Positions 62,501 through 64,000 of a stretch of DNA of 64,000 nucleotides are shown here, one piece after another (position 1 is the first letter of the stretch; every line of letters begins with the position of its first letter). Source of the stretch: a virus; IMG/VR virus record IMGVR_UViG_3300020395_000004, positions 19,741 to 83,740 of that record; one strand, written 5' to 3'. Position numbers and translations under genes: made by a program. The notes under the pieces are model-generated. The model did not search any database, was not told the DNA's origin, and was given only the letters and a program-made list of their open reading frames with translations.

Positions 62501-64000
62501 AGAGTAGCAGGTGGTGCAGGTATCGTAGCAGACCTACATGTAGGAGATGACTTCTATGTTGGTAAGGTTGGTACTAATGATAACGTAGAGTTTTCTATCT
62601 TAGGTGAGTCTGGATATACAACTATAGGTCGTGTAGGACAGGGTGGTGCAACAGATGGTGCTCTCGTAGTCCATGGTGACGCAACATTTAATAGAGAATT
62701 TAATATAACTGGTAGTCTTACTACCATTGGTAATGCTAATACTGATGTATTAACAGTCAATGCAGTATCGCAATTTACCGATGATGTCACAGTTGACGGA
62801 AGTTTAACAGTCAACACCAACGCATTAATCGAAGGTAACCTCACAGTTAATGGTACTACTACAACAGTTAATAGCACTACAGTAACTGTAGATGACCCTG
62901 TATTCACATTGGGTGGAGACACTGCTCCAGGTTCTCAAGATGCATTAGACCGTGGTATAGAATTTAGATACCATGATGGTGTTACTGCAAGAATAGGATT
63001 CTTTGGTTGGGATACTTCAGCATCAAGATATGCATTCTATAATGCTGCAACTAATTCATCAGAGGCATTCTCTGGAGTACGCTCAGGAATTGATGCAGGA
63101 AGTTTAAAATTATTTGATACAACTAATGCTACTAATGCTGCTACAGGTGCATTAATCGTAGGTGGTGGTGCTTCTGTAGGTCTTGACTTCTATGTTGGAG
63201 ACGACTTAGTTGTTACTGATGATGGTAGTTTTGGTGGCAATGTAGATATCACAGGTACTCTTGATGTAACTGATGATTTTGCGGTCAACTCTACTAAGTT
63301 TACAGTTGATGCTGGTACAGGTAACACTGTAATAGCAGGGACTGTCCAAGTAGATGGTAACGCAACTATCGGTAATTCTGGATCTGATGCACATAGTGTT
63401 ACAGGTACTGTCCAGTTTAACCAAGCGATTACTTCCACAGATATCACTGCGGATAATATTAAAATAGGTGTTGATGGTGATACTGAAATTTCTACTACCT
63501 CTGGAAATCTAGTATTAGATTCAGCAGGTGGTACAGTAAATGTTACAGATGATTTAGATGTTGACCTCAACCTTAATGTCGATGGTAATACCAAGGTTGA
63601 TGGTACCCTTACCGTTGATGGAAATACTACTATTGGTAATGCTTCTGGTGACGCTCATTCTGTTACAGGTACAGTTCAATTCAACCAAGCAATCACTTCC
63701 ACAGATATCACAGCTGATTCTGTTACTATTGGTGTGGACTCTGATTCTGAAATTAGCACAACTTCTGGAAACAACCTTATACTTGACTCCGCAACTGGAG
63801 AGACTCAAGTCGATGATAACCTCACAGTCACTGGTACGTTAGATGTAGATGGTAACACACAGATTGGTAACAACTCTGGTGATGCTCATGCCTTCACAGG
63901 TACAGTAACATTCAATCAGGCAATTACATCTACTGACATCACTGCTGACAACGTGCAGATTGGTGTATCAGGTGCATCTGAAGTTGATACTTCCTCTGGT
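59513..64000 (+). CDS. Long tail fibre protein, 3' end outside the window (at least 1,496 aa)
   Basis: The ATG opens a frame that stays open to the right edge, exactly 1,496 codons. The N-terminus (MANRLQLRRDGAQQWANVNP, then LGIEIDTSRLKIGDGVTSW) is the typical attachment domain of phage fibres (Mtd-like N-terminal domain). The body contains two copies of a T-V-D-D-P...LGGDTAPGS...RGIEFRY module (61321-61520 and 62860-63040), many V-D-G-N-T and L-D-V-D-G beta-helix steps and, near the edge, a tandem block with TGTVQFNQAITSTDITAD. It is the receptor-contacting long fibre or its proximal part. The absence of an ending means no adhesin tip can be seen here. Confidence 0.85.
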   Translation, partial: MANRLQLRRDGAQQWANVNPILAQGELGIEIDTSRLKIGDGVTSWNSLKYERPLETESNTANTLVKRDADGNFEAGAITASLVGNAATATRLANARSIALGGDMSGSGTFDGSSNLTITAELNYAVALPHYDPNDLDATGTYSQVTVDSRGRIVDATNPTTLSAYGIADAQPLDSDLSSLASMTTFGLLSRQSEGAIVSRSITGGANRILVQNGNGQASNPFIDLADTTVVVGDYNPIGNLDTPLISATTGDETVNTTNFNVDRYGRLTFAQTSAIATAKVGTEASAFSNGTSYSRFDRIKNSTDKFYEASIRDIPPGLGEPTHTDTSDTGGWRYLGSALSPQKGIASFNQEDFSITAWLDPQQGGHVSIAERGVENSQLQSLGHLMFGDSQTTQTLELDPERNQHNAYHGLTHLNHLNINNRGGNVAARIVAYDTAEYPYQPGILSQGSSYSAPAADAQYGNSKEFTGSSLTGIFDLNLDTTFSADVLLDGDKRDQELKRVVAPDATETNRMRFTYAADSANDVDMLISSTNAGAGNATINIQADQGMVLTAIHPDARVCFENFHAKANVLACDPGSNLVLDPDDNQQNTGTVEIWGDLLVQGQTTTVNSTVMTVDDPIITLGGDTAPGSADSKDRGIEFRYYRTGDQARVGFFGWDNDYANSNIWTGTGGFRFLLDATNSSEIFSGTDAPIIAGTLALTTNTGSNSTSEGSLVVTGGVGISQNVHIGGTTTIAGQTEINDTVLIKSDNEDFKIQTAAGVDKFTVDTDTGNTVIKGTTNADGDAYFYSDFYVRADNKGFMVQNANGDNLFWVDTDNGNFHTDGTMDIDGGSTLNSTLDVDGATTLNSTLDVDDDVVFHNDFLMDVTGKEFKITNGTDTKFLISSTNGNTDIEGSLNIGGFNTFERTNNITVDTTANDAITKTADGNATFAGGVNIDKDVRIGGDLYVSDRIDSKDAGTARTRPSLLNNLDVRYREYIGSVAAHNATFADDPDANLRVAGGAGIVADLHVGDDFYVGKVGTNDNVEFSILGESGYTTIGRVGQGGATDGALVVHGDATFNREFNITGSLTTIGNANTDVLTVNAVSQFTDDVTVDGSLTVNTNALIEGNLTVNGTTTTVNSTTVTVDDPVFTLGGDTAPGSQDALDRGIEFRYHDGVTARIGFFGWDTSASRYAFYNAATNSSEAFSGVRSGIDAGSLKLFDTTNATNAATGALIVGGGASVGLDFYVGDDLVVTDDGSFGGNVDITGTLDVTDDFAVNSTKFTVDAGTGNTVIAGTVQVDGNATIGNSGSDAHSVTGTVQFNQAITSTDITADNIKIGVDGDTEISTTSGNLVLDSAGGTVNVTDDLDVDLNLNVDGNTKVDGTLTVDGNTTIGNASGDAHSVTGTVQFNQAITSTDITADSVTIGVDSDSEISTTSGNNLILDSATGETQVDDNLTVTGTLDVDGNTQIGNNSGDAHAFTGTVTFNQAITSTDITADNVQIGVSGASEVDTSSG
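63371..64000 (+). repeat. Tandem fibre repeats of about 77-88 residues
   Basis: Three copies of a block beginning I-G-N-x-S-G-D-A-H and continuing to F-N-Q-A-I-T-S-T-D-I-T-A-D start near 63371, 63635 and 63866, spaced 264 and 231 bases. They continue past the right edge. DNA identity is visible but not perfect, so the array is fairly recent and still aligned. Confidence 0.75.

Noticed and set aside
61885-63594. Long antisense frames opposite the tail fibre
   Set aside because: They are mirror images of repeat codons (Thr/Val/Asp repeats read as Val/Ser/Pro) and have no ribosome sites or motifs.
1-64000. Prophage or integrated element
   Set aside because: No integrase, repressor, attachment site or host gene is present. 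All content is of lytic T4-like type.
1-64000. tRNA genes
   Set aside because: I saw no cloverleaf with a T-loop GGTTCRA motif in the non-coding gaps, all of which are short.

Overview
The window looks like a 64 kb piece of an AT-rich T4-like marine myovirus, most probably a cyanophage of Prochlorococcus or Synechococcus. The grounds are synteny (PAAR tip, gp25, gp6, a gp7-position giant, a gp8-like protein, a DUF4815 protein, fibres), T4-type late promoter octamers before structural genes, and many small ORFs of a kind I recognise from cyanophages. No host or strain name can be read from the sequence, and a pelagiphage is not excluded. All genes are on the + strand. I see no tRNA, integrase, insertion sequence or CRISPR array.

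Positions 1-6,818 hold tightly packed small genes, mostly 35-130 residues and often overlapping by 1-4 bases, plus one DExH helicase (1,800-3,035). This part has a good factor-independent terminator (1,671-1,696), a second hairpin (3,758-3,776) and one perfect sigma-70 promoter (TTGACA, 17 bp, TATAAT; 6,217-6,245). It reads as early or accessory DNA expressed by host RNA polymerase. A long composite hairpin (6,835-6,880) separates it from the virion genes.

Positions 6,967-14,833 carry an NlpC/P60-type peptidase, an AbrB-like mini-protein, a coiled-coil protein, a 1,203-residue structural protein with DUF5648-like segments, a PAAR-type spike tip, a small basic protein, and baseplate wedge proteins gp25 and gp6.

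Positions 14,840-44,584 are a single uninterrupted gene for a 9,914-residue protein at the place of T4 gp7. It combines a conserved N-terminal part with GxGY beta repeats, a YHYH-like domain, a perfect EF-hand loop, a propeller-like region, three LamG-like domains, two CBM5/12-like segments, seven helical units, a run of 30 repeats with the signature C-x2-D...[H/K]-x-Y-P-R (31,270-40,790), and a C-terminal Ig-like domain.

Positions 44,593-64,000 encode further virion proteins: a YHYH protein with a cupredoxin-like and an Ig-like domain; a fibre-like protein ending in a cupredoxin-like domain with all four type-1 copper ligands; a GxGY protein; a gp8-like wedge protein; a 2,444-residue DUF4815 protein; two small proteins; and a long tail fibre that runs off the right edge. 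The late genes appear to form one baseplate and fibre assembly programme. Several beta modules recur across neighbouring proteins, which points to domain shuffling among host-contact proteins. The main novelty candidates are the giant protein with its YPR array and the paired copper-site-like domains.
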